Assembly (NCBI GenBank): GCA_963677915.2
Contig: CAXXGE010000032.1
Location: 55,690-119,689 of the forward strand
DNA from: G963677915 sp963677915
GTDB taxonomy: Bacteria > Bacillota > Clostridia > Lachnospirales > Vallitaleaceae
DNA: 64,000 nt
Direction of reading: 5' to 3'
The position numbers were made by a program, and so were the translations under genes. Positions 25,072 to 33,752 of the stretch are shown piece after piece. Each line of letters starts with the position of its first letter. Position 1 is the first letter of the stretch. Under the pieces are notes generated by a model that searched no databases, was not told where the DNA came from, and worked only from the letters and a program-made list of their open reading frames with translations.

Positions 25072-27978
25072 TCAATCAGCAAGGTATCTCAAATTCTCAA
25101 AGATATCCTTCACTTCTTCCAGCTTGTTTTCATTGCCGATCATGCAGTACTGGTCCCCTTTCAGCGCATCCCTTATGATCGGCCCCAGCTTCCTAAGGTC
25201 ATCTATTGTCGTGCCGAGCACCTCGTCTCTTTCTTTCTGAATATCGTCCTCGGTCAGATTCGACAGGTAGAGTCCGATACCCCTCTTCAGCTTGGAATAT
25301 GGTGTCAGAGGCTGATCCATTGAACTGATGGCACCGATGATGCTGGCAGTGATGTCCTCTTCGCCAATCTCCAGGTTGCTGACATAATCTGCCACCTGAT
25401 TGAAAACCGCCATAGTTTCTGTCGTCTTCGGGTCCCTGTAGGATGCAAAGGACAGGCTGCCGTTCCTTCTGAAACTGCTGAAGGCGCCGTAGGCACCGCC
25501 TTTCACCCTCACCTGGGTCCAAAGGAAATTATGGTTGAGAATGCTTTGAAGCACCCGCATGCTGCCGGTATAGGCATAGCCTGCATCAATGAAATTACCG
25601 GCTTTGGCGACATACTGGACTTCTCCGGCTGTTTTGAAACCTTCGTTCCTGTTGCGCAGCGCTACATGTTCAGGTTTTTCATCCTGGTCTTCCTCGGGCA
25701 TTCTGACAACCATGTCCTTGAGCAGATGGGCCGCCACGTCGCTGATACCGTCGTCAGCACTGACAGCAATCGTGATGCGGTCCTGGTTGAGCAGCAGATT
25801 GTGAACCCTGTACAGGTTCTTCTTGATTTCAGGCATTTTTCCGGGCAGGTCTTTCACCCATTCTTGAAGCGCATCGAACATGCTGATGCCGCTGATATAC
25901 TCTCTGAATGCTGCAGCTTCATTGAAATAACTCTCCGTCCTGTTCATGGCGGTCGTATGACCGCTGGCTGTCAAGGACATTTGTGCCCTTGACTTTATTT
26001 CCAGAATTAGGTCTGTCAAACGTTTTTCATTGTCGAACCTGGTGTTGACCGCCATTTCCTTAAGCAGGTCGTAGGCCCTTCCTATCTTGTCCTCAAAGCA
26101 CTTGACGCTCCATTCCAGGCGGGACTTGAATTTCTTGCTGCTGCCGTTGGTGCCGTAAACAGATACAGATGCGCCGATGCCGCCGGTTACGCTGTTCACC
26201 GCGTCAGACAGGTCGCTGTAGCTGTAGTTCACCGTATCGACACGACCGATGATCCTTTCATATAGGCCAAGATAGGGCAGCAGGTTTTCAGGGATATGGC
26301 TTGTGTCGATCAGCAGCTTCGTATAGACGATGCCGTTTGTGAACTGGGGCATCAGAAGAATCGACACATTGTGTTCGTAGGTTCTGGTATAAGGGGTCTT
26401 CTTGCCCACCTTGTCCAGATCTTCCAGCTTAAGCCGTGGCAGGGTCGCAATGGCCTCCTTGCTGTTTGGTTCCTCCTGGTATGCCTTGAGTGCCTTCGTT
26501 CCTTCTATGATCTCCTGGATTGCCTCTTCGTTCAGGGAAGCCTTGTATTCGGCCAGCCTGCCGGCGACGGCTTTTTCTTTTTTCTCCAGAAGGGTGCCGT
26601 CCGGGAGCAGCTTGATAAAGGCGGTATGGCTGTTCTCCAGCAAATAGTTTTTGATCAGAGTTTCGAAATAGCCGTGTGCAAGCCCGCACCTGATTGTCTT
26701 AAAGGATTCTATATATTTGAGCGTCATGAATGGGCTTTCACCGTGAAGCCAGGTTTCCATGGAGCGGATCGCATAGATGACACCGCTTGGGTAACGGCCG
26801 AAGTCCGCTTCTCTTGTTTTGAACTCGAAGTAATTGACTGCCGCTTCCAGCTTCTTCCTCGGCAGCCCCTTTTCAAGAAGGTTGGTCAGCGTCTCTTTAA
26901 TTGTATTCAAGAATTTGTCAGTATTCTTTTCATTCACATTTTTCGCGATGATGCTGAAAGACGGCTGCAGTATGCCATTGTCATATGCGCCGAAGAAATC
27001 CTCACCTATCCCGGCAGCGGCCAGAGCTTCCTTAAGCGGTGCGCCCGGGGCTTCCATCAGAAGGTATTCCAGAATCTCCATGGCTATCGTCTCTGTCACA
27101 TCCTTCACGTTTCCGGCAGCGGCGGAATAACAGAGATAGGCCTTGTTCTCGCTCTTCTCACTGGCCGTAATCGGATAGTAGTCCGTCAGCTCCTTCATTT
27201 CGGCAAAAGGCTTCTGCTCCGGTATATCCTGGTCAGCATCGATTCTGTCAAAATCACTGAGGTAGGCTTCATCCAGCCATGCCAGCTGCTCATCCACATC
27301 CATATCGCCATACATGTAGACATAGCTGTTGCTTGGATGGTAGTACTTCTTGTGGAATGCCAGAAACGTCTCAGACGTCAGGTCAGGAATTGCAGTAGGA
27401 TCGCCCCCCGACTCAAATGCATAAGGCGTATCGGGATAGAGCACCTGCTGGATTTTTCTGAAGACAATCTGCTCAGGCGAGGAAAAGGCTCCCTTCATCT
27501 CGTTGTAGACGACGCCATTGTAGGTGATTGGCTCGTCTGGGCTCTCCAGCTCGTAATGCCAGCCTTCCTGCTTGAGGATCTTGTCGTTCGTATGGATGTT
27601 CGGATAAAAAACCGCATCGAGATAAACATCGGACAGGTGCCTGAAATCCTTGGCGTTGCAGCTGGCCACCGGATACATCGTCTTGTCCGAAAATGTCATG
27701 GCATTGATAAAGGTGTTGAGACTCCCCTTCGCCAGTTCGATGAATGGGTCCTTCAAAGGGAATTTGCGGGAACCGCAAAGTACGGAGTGTTCTAAAATAT
27801 GAGGCAGGCCGGTGTGGTCCGCCGGAGGCGTCTTGAAGTTCACGGAAAAGACCTTGTTGTCGTCCTTGTTGCTGATAATGCAGATTCGGGCACCACTTTT
27901 CAGATGTTCCAAATGGTAACCGGTTCCGTTCATTTCCTGAATTTCTTCTTTTTCAATAAGTTTGTAGGCTTTATGCAT
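25072..27978 (-). CDS. M16C family zinc peptidase (presequence protease-like)
   Basis: A 968-residue insulinase-family peptidase with the inverted zinc motif HILEH near residue 62 and the downstream glutamate region, then the M16C-associated middle domain. The length and layout match PreP/falcilysin-like enzymes, which form a closed chamber and degrade peptides in the cytoplasm. It has no signal peptide. It is followed after 28 bp by the M29-like aminopeptidase, suggesting a peptide-recycling pair. Confidence 0.93.
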   Translation of the reverse strand: MHKAYKLIEKEEIQEMNGTGYHLEHLKSGARICIISNKDDNKVFSVNFKTPPADHTGLPHILEHSVLCGSRKFPLKDPFIELAKGSLNTFINAMTFSDKTMYPVASCNAKDFRHLSDVYLDAVFYPNIHTNDKILKQEGWHYELESPDEPITYNGVVYNEMKGAFSSPEQIVFRKIQQVLYPDTPYAFESGGDPTAIPDLTSETFLAFHKKYYHPSNSYVYMYGDMDVDEQLAWLDEAYLSDFDRIDADQDIPEQKPFAEMKELTDYYPITASEKSENKAYLCYSAAAGNVKDVTETIAMEILEYLLMEAPGAPLKEALAAAGIGEDFFGAYDNGILQPSFSIIAKNVNEKNTDKFLNTIKETLTNLLEKGLPRKKLEAAVNYFEFKTREADFGRYPSGVIYAIRSMETWLHGESPFMTLKYIESFKTIRCGLAHGYFETLIKNYLLENSHTAFIKLLPDGTLLEKKEKAVAGRLAEYKASLNEEAIQEIIEGTKALKAYQEEPNSKEAIATLPRLKLEDLDKVGKKTPYTRTYEHNVSILLMPQFTNGIVYTKLLIDTSHIPENLLPYLGLYERIIGRVDTVNYSYSDLSDAVNSVTGGIGASVSVYGTNGSSKKFKSRLEWSVKCFEDKIGRAYDLLKEMAVNTRFDNEKRLTDLILEIKSRAQMSLTASGHTTAMNRTESYFNEAAAFREYISGISMFDALQEWVKDLPGKMPEIKKNLYRVHNLLLNQDRITIAVSADDGISDVAAHLLKDMVVRMPEEDQDEKPEHVALRNRNEGFKTAGEVQYVAKAGNFIDAGYAYTGSMRVLQSILNHNFLWTQVRVKGGAYGAFSSFRRNGSLSFASYRDPKTTETMAVFNQVADYVSNLEIGEEDITASIIGAISSMDQPLTPYSKLKRGIGLYLSNLTEDDIQKERDEVLGTTIDDLRKLGPIIRDALKGDQYCMIGNENKLEEVKDIFENLRYLAD

Positions 27979-28013
27979 AATTGCCGCCTTTCTATTTCGT
28001 AATTAATACAACA

Positions 28014-28042
28014 ATAATATCATTACCGTGAATCTATGACAA
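28014..28042 (-). promoter_or_regulatory. Promoter of the M16 peptidase gene
   Basis: TTGTCA (28037-28042) and TATTAT (28014-28019) with a 17-base spacer on the minus strand, just after the csp terminator. Confidence 0.7.
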
Positions 28043-28044
28043 GT

Positions 28045-28077
28045 AAAAAGGCCGGTAGCACTTGCCGCCGGCCCTTG
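28045..28077 (-). terminator. Terminator of the cold-shock gene
   Basis: A GGGCCGG/CCGGCCT stem with a short T-run on the minus strand, 28 bp after the csp stop codon. Confidence 0.85.
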
Positions 28078-28104
28078 AAAGCTCTAGTATAGCGTACTGT
28101 AATT

Positions 28105-28305
28105 CTACAGTTTTGAAACGGATGACGCTTGAGGTCCTTTAGCTCCGTTGACAACATCAAATTCTACAGTTTCGCCCTCTTCAAGCGTTTTGAATCCGTC
28201 ACCTGAAATAGCTGAGAAATGTACGAACACATCTTCTCCACCATCAACAGATATAAAACCGAATCCTTTTTTTGCGTCAAACCACTTCACTGTCCCTTGT
28301 TTCAT
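28105..28305 (-). CDS. Cold-shock protein, CspA family
   Basis: A 66-residue single-stranded nucleic acid binding protein with RNP1 (KGFGFIS) and RNP2 (DVFVHFSAI). It acts as an RNA chaperone. It is a single-gene unit with its own promoter, a leader of roughly 50 bases, AGGAGG and a terminator. Confidence 0.97.
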   Translation of the reverse strand: MKQGTVKWFDAKKGFGFISVDGGEDVFVHFSAISGDGFKTLEEGETVEFDVVNGAKGPQASSVSKL

Positions 28306-28361
28306 TTAAATATCCTCCTAAGTTGTACGATGTTAGTATTCTGGGCATTTTTACCAAAATA

Positions 28362-28390
28362 ATTTTAGCACAACCTCGGAATGTTGTCAA
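28362..28390 (-). promoter_or_regulatory. Promoter of the cold-shock gene
   Basis: TTGACA (28385-28390) and TAAAAT (28362-28367), 17 bases apart on the minus strand. It lies in the gap after purH, beside a weak CTATAG hairpin with four T (about 28394-28411) that may end the purH transcript. Confidence 0.82.
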
Positions 28391-28418
28391 AACCCTATAG
28401 ATACTTACCTATAGAAAT

Positions 28419-29969
28419 TTAGTGTCTGAAATGTCTCATGCCTGTGAAGACCATGGCAATGCCGTGCTTGTTGCAGGCATCGATGGACGCTTGGTCTCTC
28501 ATGGCACCGCCAGGCTGGATGATGCATTTGATGCCGGCTGCCGCAGCAGCTTCCACAACATCAGGGAACGGGAAGAAAGCATCCGAAGCCAGCGCCGCGC
28601 CTTGAAGGACTTCCCCGCCGAGGGCTTCTTTGCAATGGTCGATGGCTTGCTCAGCCGCCCAGATCCTGTTTACCTGGCCAGGCCCTACGCCCAGGGACTG
28701 TTTGTCCTTGCCGATGGCGATGCCGTTGGATTTCGCGTATTTAACGATTTTCCAGGTGAATTTCAGATCTTCCATTTCTTTCTCAGTCGGCTGCCTGTCG
28801 GTAACGACTTTGAGCTCGTCTCCAAACAGTGCGTTGTCAATCGTCTGGATGAGGAGGCCTCCGCTGACTTTCTTGAGGTCATAGGCTGTATCCGGTTGCT
28901 TGAGTTCGATATTCTCAAGCTTCAGAAGACGGATGTTCTTCTTGGACTGCATCACTTCGAGTGCTTCCGCTGTATAGCTTGGTGCAACAACGATTTCGAT
29001 AAAGATTTTATTGATCTCTTCAGCTGTCGCCTTGTCGATTTCCCTGTTGGCAACGACAATGCCGCCGAAAATGGATTTCGGATCGGAATTGTAGGCTTTC
29101 ATGTAGGCATCATAGATATTTTCAGCGCTTCCGACACCGCATGGGTTCGCATGCTTGCATGCAACGACTGCAGGCTCATCATATTCCTTGAGCAGTTCAA
29201 GGGCGCCGTTGGTATCGTTGATATTGTTGAAAGAGAGCTCTTTACCGTGAAGCTGCTCCGCATTGGTCAGCATACCCTTCGTGTTGCCGATCTCCTTGTA
29301 GAAGGCGGCTTTCTGGTGCGGGTTCTCGCCATAACGCATGTCCTGTACTTTTTCGAAAGTCATTGTGACCACTTCCGGAAGCACTTCAGCGTTTCTTTGT
29401 TCTCTCATATAGTTGGCAATCATCGTGTCATAGGAGCTTGTGTGTTCGAAAACTTTGGAGCTAAGGTAGAAATTCGTCTTCTCGTCGACTTTTCCGTTTT
29501 CTTTCAGTTGCTCAAGGACAACCGCATAGTCGGCAGGATCGATGATAACGGAAACATCCTGGTAGTTCTTGGCCGCTGAACGGAGCATGGTCGGTCCACC
29601 GATGTCGATGTTCTCAATCGCTTCATGAAGCTTGACGCCTTCTTTCAGGATTGTCGCTTTGAAAGGATAGAGGTTGACGACGACCAGGTCGATAGGTGTG
29701 ACTTCAAGCTCGGCGATCTGTTTCATATGCTCTGCATTGCTTCTCATGGCAAGGATACCCGCATGGATATGGGGATCCAGCGTCTTCACCCTTCCGTCAA
29801 GGCACTCAGGGAAACCCGTGACATCTGAAATGCCGATAACCGGGATGCCTGCGTTTGTCAAAGCTGTCGCTGTGCCGCCTGTGGATACGATCTCAACGCC
29901 CAATGCGTTCAGTTCCTGCGCGAATTCAACGATGCCGGTTTTGTCTGATACACTGATCAATGCTCTCAT
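28419..29969 (-). CDS. purH: Bifunctional AICAR formyltransferase/IMP cyclohydrolase
   Basis: PurH performs the last two steps to IMP, using AICAR (ZMP) and 10-formyltetrahydrofolate. The 516-residue protein has the N-terminal cyclohydrolase part (ALISVSDKTGIVEFA, STGGTATAL, GGPTMLRSAAKN) and the C-terminal transferase part (CKHANPCGVG, ASDAFFPFPD, QPGGAMRD). It is separate from the main pur operon and lies 30 bp downstream of pfl, behind a shared ZTP riboswitch that would sense accumulation of its own substrate. Confidence 0.97.
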   Translation of the reverse strand: MRALISVSDKTGIVEFAQELNALGVEIVSTGGTATALTNAGIPVIGISDVTGFPECLDGRVKTLDPHIHAGILAMRSNAEHMKQIAELEVTPIDLVVVNLYPFKATILKEGVKLHEAIENIDIGGPTMLRSAAKNYQDVSVIIDPADYAVVLEQLKENGKVDEKTNFYLSSKVFEHTSSYDTMIANYMREQRNAEVLPEVVTMTFEKVQDMRYGENPHQKAAFYKEIGNTKGMLTNAEQLHGKELSFNNINDTNGALELLKEYDEPAVVACKHANPCGVGSAENIYDAYMKAYNSDPKSIFGGIVVANREIDKATAEEINKIFIEIVVAPSYTAEALEVMQSKKNIRLLKLENIELKQPDTAYDLKKVSGGLLIQTIDNALFGDELKVVTDRQPTEKEMEDLKFTWKIVKYAKSNGIAIGKDKQSLGVGPGQVNRIWAAEQAIDHCKEALGGEVLQGAALASDAFFPFPDVVEAAAAAGIKCIIQPGGAMRDQASIDACNKHGIAMVFTGMRHFRH

Positions 29970-29999
29970 TCGTTATTACTCCTTTAAAAGTTAGATTGG

Positions 30000-32228
30000 T
30001 TATATTCTATCGTGATAGGTTCTGTCAATGACCTCTTGCTGCTGTTCTCTGCTAAGGCGGTTGAAGTTGACCGCATAACCCGACACCCTTACAGTCAGGT
30101 TCGGGTATTCCTGCGGATGATCCATGGCATGTATCAGCTTTTCCCTGCTGAGCACGTTGACGTTCAAGTGGTGTGCATCCTGGCTGAAGTAGCCATCCAT
30201 AATCCCGGCAAGGTTGTCCTTCCTGTCATTCATACCTTTGCCAAGGGCTTTCGGCTGGATGGAGAAAGTGCACGAGACACCATCTCTGCAGCTGTCATAA
30301 GGAATCTTGGCCACAGACCCGAGGGATGCCAGAGCCCCCTTCTTGTCTCTGCCGTGCATCGGATTGGCCCCCGGCGCGAAGGGCTCACCCTTCTTCCTGC
30401 CGTCAGGTGTCGAACCGGTCTTTTTGCCATAGACCACATTCGATGTGATGGTCAGAATGGAAAGCGTGTGGATGGCCTGCCTGTAGGTCGGGTGCTTTCT
30501 CAGTTCTTCGATAAAAGCTGTCGTCAGGTCGGCGGCGATCCGGTCCACCCTGTCGTCGTTGTTTCCGAATGCCGGGTATTCCCCATCTATCTTGAAATCC
30601 ACGATCAAGCCGCTGTCATCCTTGACCGGTGTCACTTTGGCATACTTGATTGCGCTCAGCGAGTCGGCCATAACGGACAGTCCCGCCATGCCAAAAGCCA
30701 TCATACGTTCCACCTCGGTATCGTGCAGCGCCATCTGGATTTTCTCATAGGCATATTTGTCGTGCATGTAGTGGATCACGTTCATGGTATCGACGTAAAG
30801 ACCGCAGAGCCAGCTCTGATACTTCCCGAACCTTTCCATGACTTCCTCATAGTCGAGGGGTCCGTCACCGACCGGCGCCATCTGCGGCCCCATCTTGATG
30901 CCTTTCAGTTCCTCTCTGCCGCCGTTCAGCGCCAGCAGAAGCACCTTCGGCAGATTGGCCCTGGCACCGAAGAACTGCATCTGTTTGCCGATTTTCATCG
31001 CCGAAACACAGCAGGCGATTGCATAGTCGTCACCATATCTCGAACGCATCAGGTCATCGTTCTCATACTGGACCGAGTCCGTATCGATGGACACCTGGGC
31101 GCAGAAGAGCTTGAACGGCTCCGGCAGCGCCTGGGACCAAAGGACTGTCAGGTTCGGTTCCGGTGAAGGATTCAGTGTATAAAGCGTATTCAGTATTCTA
31201 AAGGAGCTTTTTGTTACAAGGGTTCTGCCGTCCTCGCCCATACCGCCGATCGCTTCCGTCACCCAAAGCGGGTCGCCGGCGAAAAGCTCATTGTATTCAG
31301 GCGTTCTGAGCTGCCTTGCCATCCTCAGCTTCAGGACGAAATCATCCATCAGCTCCTGGGCCTGCGCTTCCGTCAGCACGCCTCTTGCAAAGTCCCTTTC
31401 AATGTAGATATCGAAGAAGGTACTGACACGTCCAAGACTCATGGCCGCACCGTTCTGCTCCTTGATTGCCGCAAGATAGGCGAAGTAGGTCCACTGGATG
31501 GCTTCTTTCGCATCCGATGCAGGTTCTGAAATGTCATAGCCGTACATCTCCGCCATTTCCTTAAGTTTCTCCATGAAATCGATCTGTCTGTAAAGCTCTT
31601 CCGTCAAACGGATGTTCTCTTCTGTAAACGCAAGGTTCGACAGTTCCTCCCTGTCCTGCTGCTTCTGATCGATCAGGGCATCCATGCCGTAAAGGGCAAC
31701 GCGTCTGTAGTCGCCGATGATCCTGCCTCTGCCGTAGGCATCGGGCAGGCCTGTGATGATACCGGTTTTCCTGGCTGTTTTCATGTCTTCACTGTACACC
31801 CTGAAAACGCCGTCGTTGTGGGTCGTCTTGTAGGAAAAAGCCTCCTCCACCTTGTCGTCCAGCTCATAGCCGTAGGCGCTGACCGCCGCTCTTGTCATAC
31901 GGATGCCGCCAAAGGGATTGATAGCCCTCTTGAGCGGTGCGTCCGTCTGCAGTCCGACAATGAGCTCGTCGTCCTTGCTCAGGTAGCCCGGCTTGAAAGT
32001 GGTAAGCGATGAGATTGTCTTGGTGTCGATATCCAGCACCCCATCCTTTGCCAGCTCCTCTTTCCTTAACGCATCCAGCTTTTCAAGAAGTTTTTGAGTC
32101 CTTTCCGTCGCCGTTGCAAGAAACTGCTCATCCCCTTCATAAGGCTGGTAATTGCACTGAATGAAATCCCTGACGTCGATGGTCTCCGTCCATTTTCCTG
32201 ATTTGAAATGCTGCCACTGCTTCTTCAT
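30000..32228 (-). CDS. pflB: Formate C-acetyltransferase (pyruvate formate-lyase)
   Basis: A glycyl-radical enzyme that splits pyruvate to acetyl-CoA and formate under anaerobic conditions. The 742-residue protein has the paired active-site cysteines in AIACCVSAMKIGKQMQFFGARAN and the radical glycine in RVSGYAVNFNRLSREQQQEVI near the C-terminus. I chose the ATG at 32228 because AGGAGG lies upstream; the longer frame reads through the riboswitch. No activase gene (pflA) is next to it. Co-transcription with purH suggests that one role is supplying formate for folate-dependent purine steps. Confidence 0.97.
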   Translation of the reverse strand: MKKQWQHFKSGKWTETIDVRDFIQCNYQPYEGDEQFLATATERTQKLLEKLDALRKEELAKDGVLDIDTKTISSLTTFKPGYLSKDDELIVGLQTDAPLKRAINPFGGIRMTRAAVSAYGYELDDKVEEAFSYKTTHNDGVFRVYSEDMKTARKTGIITGLPDAYGRGRIIGDYRRVALYGMDALIDQKQQDREELSNLAFTEENIRLTEELYRQIDFMEKLKEMAEMYGYDISEPASDAKEAIQWTYFAYLAAIKEQNGAAMSLGRVSTFFDIYIERDFARGVLTEAQAQELMDDFVLKLRMARQLRTPEYNELFAGDPLWVTEAIGGMGEDGRTLVTKSSFRILNTLYTLNPSPEPNLTVLWSQALPEPFKLFCAQVSIDTDSVQYENDDLMRSRYGDDYAIACCVSAMKIGKQMQFFGARANLPKVLLLALNGGREELKGIKMGPQMAPVGDGPLDYEEVMERFGKYQSWLCGLYVDTMNVIHYMHDKYAYEKIQMALHDTEVERMMAFGMAGLSVMADSLSAIKYAKVTPVKDDSGLIVDFKIDGEYPAFGNNDDRVDRIAADLTTAFIEELRKHPTYRQAIHTLSILTITSNVVYGKKTGSTPDGRKKGEPFAPGANPMHGRDKKGALASLGSVAKIPYDSCRDGVSCTFSIQPKALGKGMNDRKDNLAGIMDGYFSQDAHHLNVNVLSREKLIHAMDHPQEYPNLTVRVSGYAVNFNRLSREQQQEVIDRTYHDRI

Positions 32229-32249
32229 GATATGCCTCCTTGTACATGA

Positions 32250-32299
32250 AAAACAAAAACCACCTGAGCCAAGACACAAGCGGTCTTTTGCCCAGGCGG
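32250..32299 (-). terminator. Expression-platform terminator of the ZTP riboswitch
   Basis: CCGCCTGGGC (32290-32299) pairs with GCTCAGGTGG (32260-32269) to give a 10-bp stem followed by TTTTTGTTTTT. The left arm is the conserved 3' half of the ZTP aptamer, so ligand binding would prevent terminator formation. Confidence 0.92.
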
Positions 32300-32361
32300 T
32301 CGGCATTCTTATGTTCCGTACTCCCTGTGGGTAATCCCACTTTCCGCCAGTCATACGAAAC
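32290..32361 (-). promoter_or_regulatory. ZTP riboswitch (pfl motif) controlling pfl-purH
   Basis: On the minus strand: GTTTCGTA (pairs with TACGGAAC), GACTGGCGG, the hairpin GTGGGATTACCCAC, AGGGAG, then after a variable spacer CCGCCTGGGC. These are the hallmarks of the pfl RNA motif, known to bind ZTP/ZMP, the alarmone of 10-formylfolate shortage. Both genes it controls here relieve that shortage: pfl by making formate, purH by consuming ZMP. Confidence 0.95.
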
Positions 32362-32379
32362 GTCGTTTCAATTGCCTCT

Positions 32380-32408
32380 ACTGTACCACAGGAATGACAA
32401 ATAATCAA
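32380..32408 (-). promoter_or_regulatory. Probable promoter of the pfl-purH operon
   Basis: TTGATT (32403-32408) and TACAGT (32380-32385), 17 bases apart on the minus strand, placing the start just before the ZTP aptamer. Confidence 0.6.
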
Positions 32409-32411
32409 GCC

Positions 32412-33737
32412 TTACACAAAAATGTATTTCAGGATAAAGAGAATCGTCAGCACATACATCAGGCCATGCACTTTCCTGCCTTTTCCGGAAGCCACGTTGA
32501 TGACGGTGTATGCGATCATACCCGCTGCAATACCATCAGAGATGCTGTATGTGATAGGCATAACGATGATTGCCAGGAATGCGGGAATCCCCTCGCTGAA
32601 ATCGTGCAGTGAAATCCTCAGGACGGATTCCATCATGTAGAAACCGACGACAATCAGTGCCGGGGCTGTCGCAAAACCGGGCACCGCCAGGAACAGCGGC
32701 GAAAGGAAGAGCGCAAGCGCGAACAGCACGGCTGTAGCCACAGATGTAAGGCCTGTACGTCCGCCATCGGACACGCCAGCTGCGCTCTCGATGTAGGTCG
32801 TTGTCGTGGATGTACCGAGGCAAGCACCCACCATCGTGGCAATGGCGTCTGCCGTAAGGGCTCTCTTGGCTTTCGGCAGCTTGCCCTGCGCGTCGAGAAG
32901 TCCCGCTTTGCTGGAAACACCGATCAGCGTGCCGAGTGTGTCGAACAGGTCGACAAACAGGAACGCAAAGACGACTATAAGGAAATCAAGGGTGCCGATC
33001 ACGCTGAAGTCGAACTGGAAGAACGTGGGCCCGATGGATGGAGGCGCTGAGAAAATAGCCTCTGGGATGACCGGGAATATGGTTTCGAAGTTCGGTACAT
33101 ACCAGCCCGTCAGTTCGGCGATGATTGCCATAACCCATGTGAGCAGGATACCCAGAAGGATGGAGCCTTTGATCTTCTTGACAACAAGGATTGCAGTAAT
33201 CATCACGCCGATAATCGCCAGAACAGCCGCTGGCTGGGTTACATCGCCGATCTGCACCAATGTAGCATCGCTGTTGACAACGATACCCGCATTCTGGAAA
33301 CCGATAAACGCGATGAACAGGCCGATACCAGCGCTGACCGCATATTTCAAATTAAGCGGAATCGCATTGAACAACGCTTCACGTATGTTCACAAGAGACA
33401 GGACGATGAAGATGATACCCTCTGCAAGGACAGCCGTAAGGGCAACCTGCCAGGAATAACCCATGCCCAAGACCACCGTGTAGGCGAAATAGGCATTAAG
33501 CCCCATGCCCGGAGCAAGCGCAAAAGGATAGTTGGCCAGGAATGCCATGGCCAGCGTACCGACAATGGATGCCAGTGCCGTTGCCGTGAAGAGGGCGCCC
33601 TGGTCCATGCCTGTTGCCGAAAGAATGCTCGGGTTGACAATGAGGATGTAAGCCATTGTCATGAACGTCGTAATACCCGCTAGAATTTCTGTCTTGACGT
33701 CAGTCTTGTGCGCCTTCAGTTGAAACAATTTATCCAT
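32412..33737 (-). CDS. Purine permease, AzgA/PbuG-type (NCS2-related)
   Basis: A 441-residue membrane transporter of the adenine/guanine/hypoxanthine permease group, with about 12-14 membrane segments. It begins LFQLKAHKTDVKTEILAGITTFMTMAYILIVNPSIL and has APGMGLNAYFAYTVVLG and the conserved STTTTYIESAAGVSDGGRTGLTS, all typical of AzgA/PbuG/PbuO. It probably imports hypoxanthine, guanine or adenine. It lies 15 bp after the beta-propeller gene, with no room for a separate promoter or purine riboswitch. Confidence 0.92.
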   Translation of the reverse strand: MDKLFQLKAHKTDVKTEILAGITTFMTMAYILIVNPSILSATGMDQGALFTATALASIVGTLAMAFLANYPFALAPGMGLNAYFAYTVVLGMGYSWQVALTAVLAEGIIFIVLSLVNIREALFNAIPLNLKYAVSAGIGLFIAFIGFQNAGIVVNSDATLVQIGDVTQPAAVLAIIGVMITAILVVKKIKGSILLGILLTWVMAIIAELTGWYVPNFETIFPVIPEAIFSAPPSIGPTFFQFDFSVIGTLDFLIVVFAFLFVDLFDTLGTLIGVSSKAGLLDAQGKLPKAKRALTADAIATMVGACLGTSTTTTYIESAAGVSDGGRTGLTSVATAVLFALALFLSPLFLAVPGFATAPALIVVGFYMMESVLRISLHDFSEGIPAFLAIIVMPITYSISDGIAAGMIAYTVINVASGKGRKVHGLMYVLTILFILKYIFV

Positions 33738-33752
33738 TTCGAGTAATCCTCC

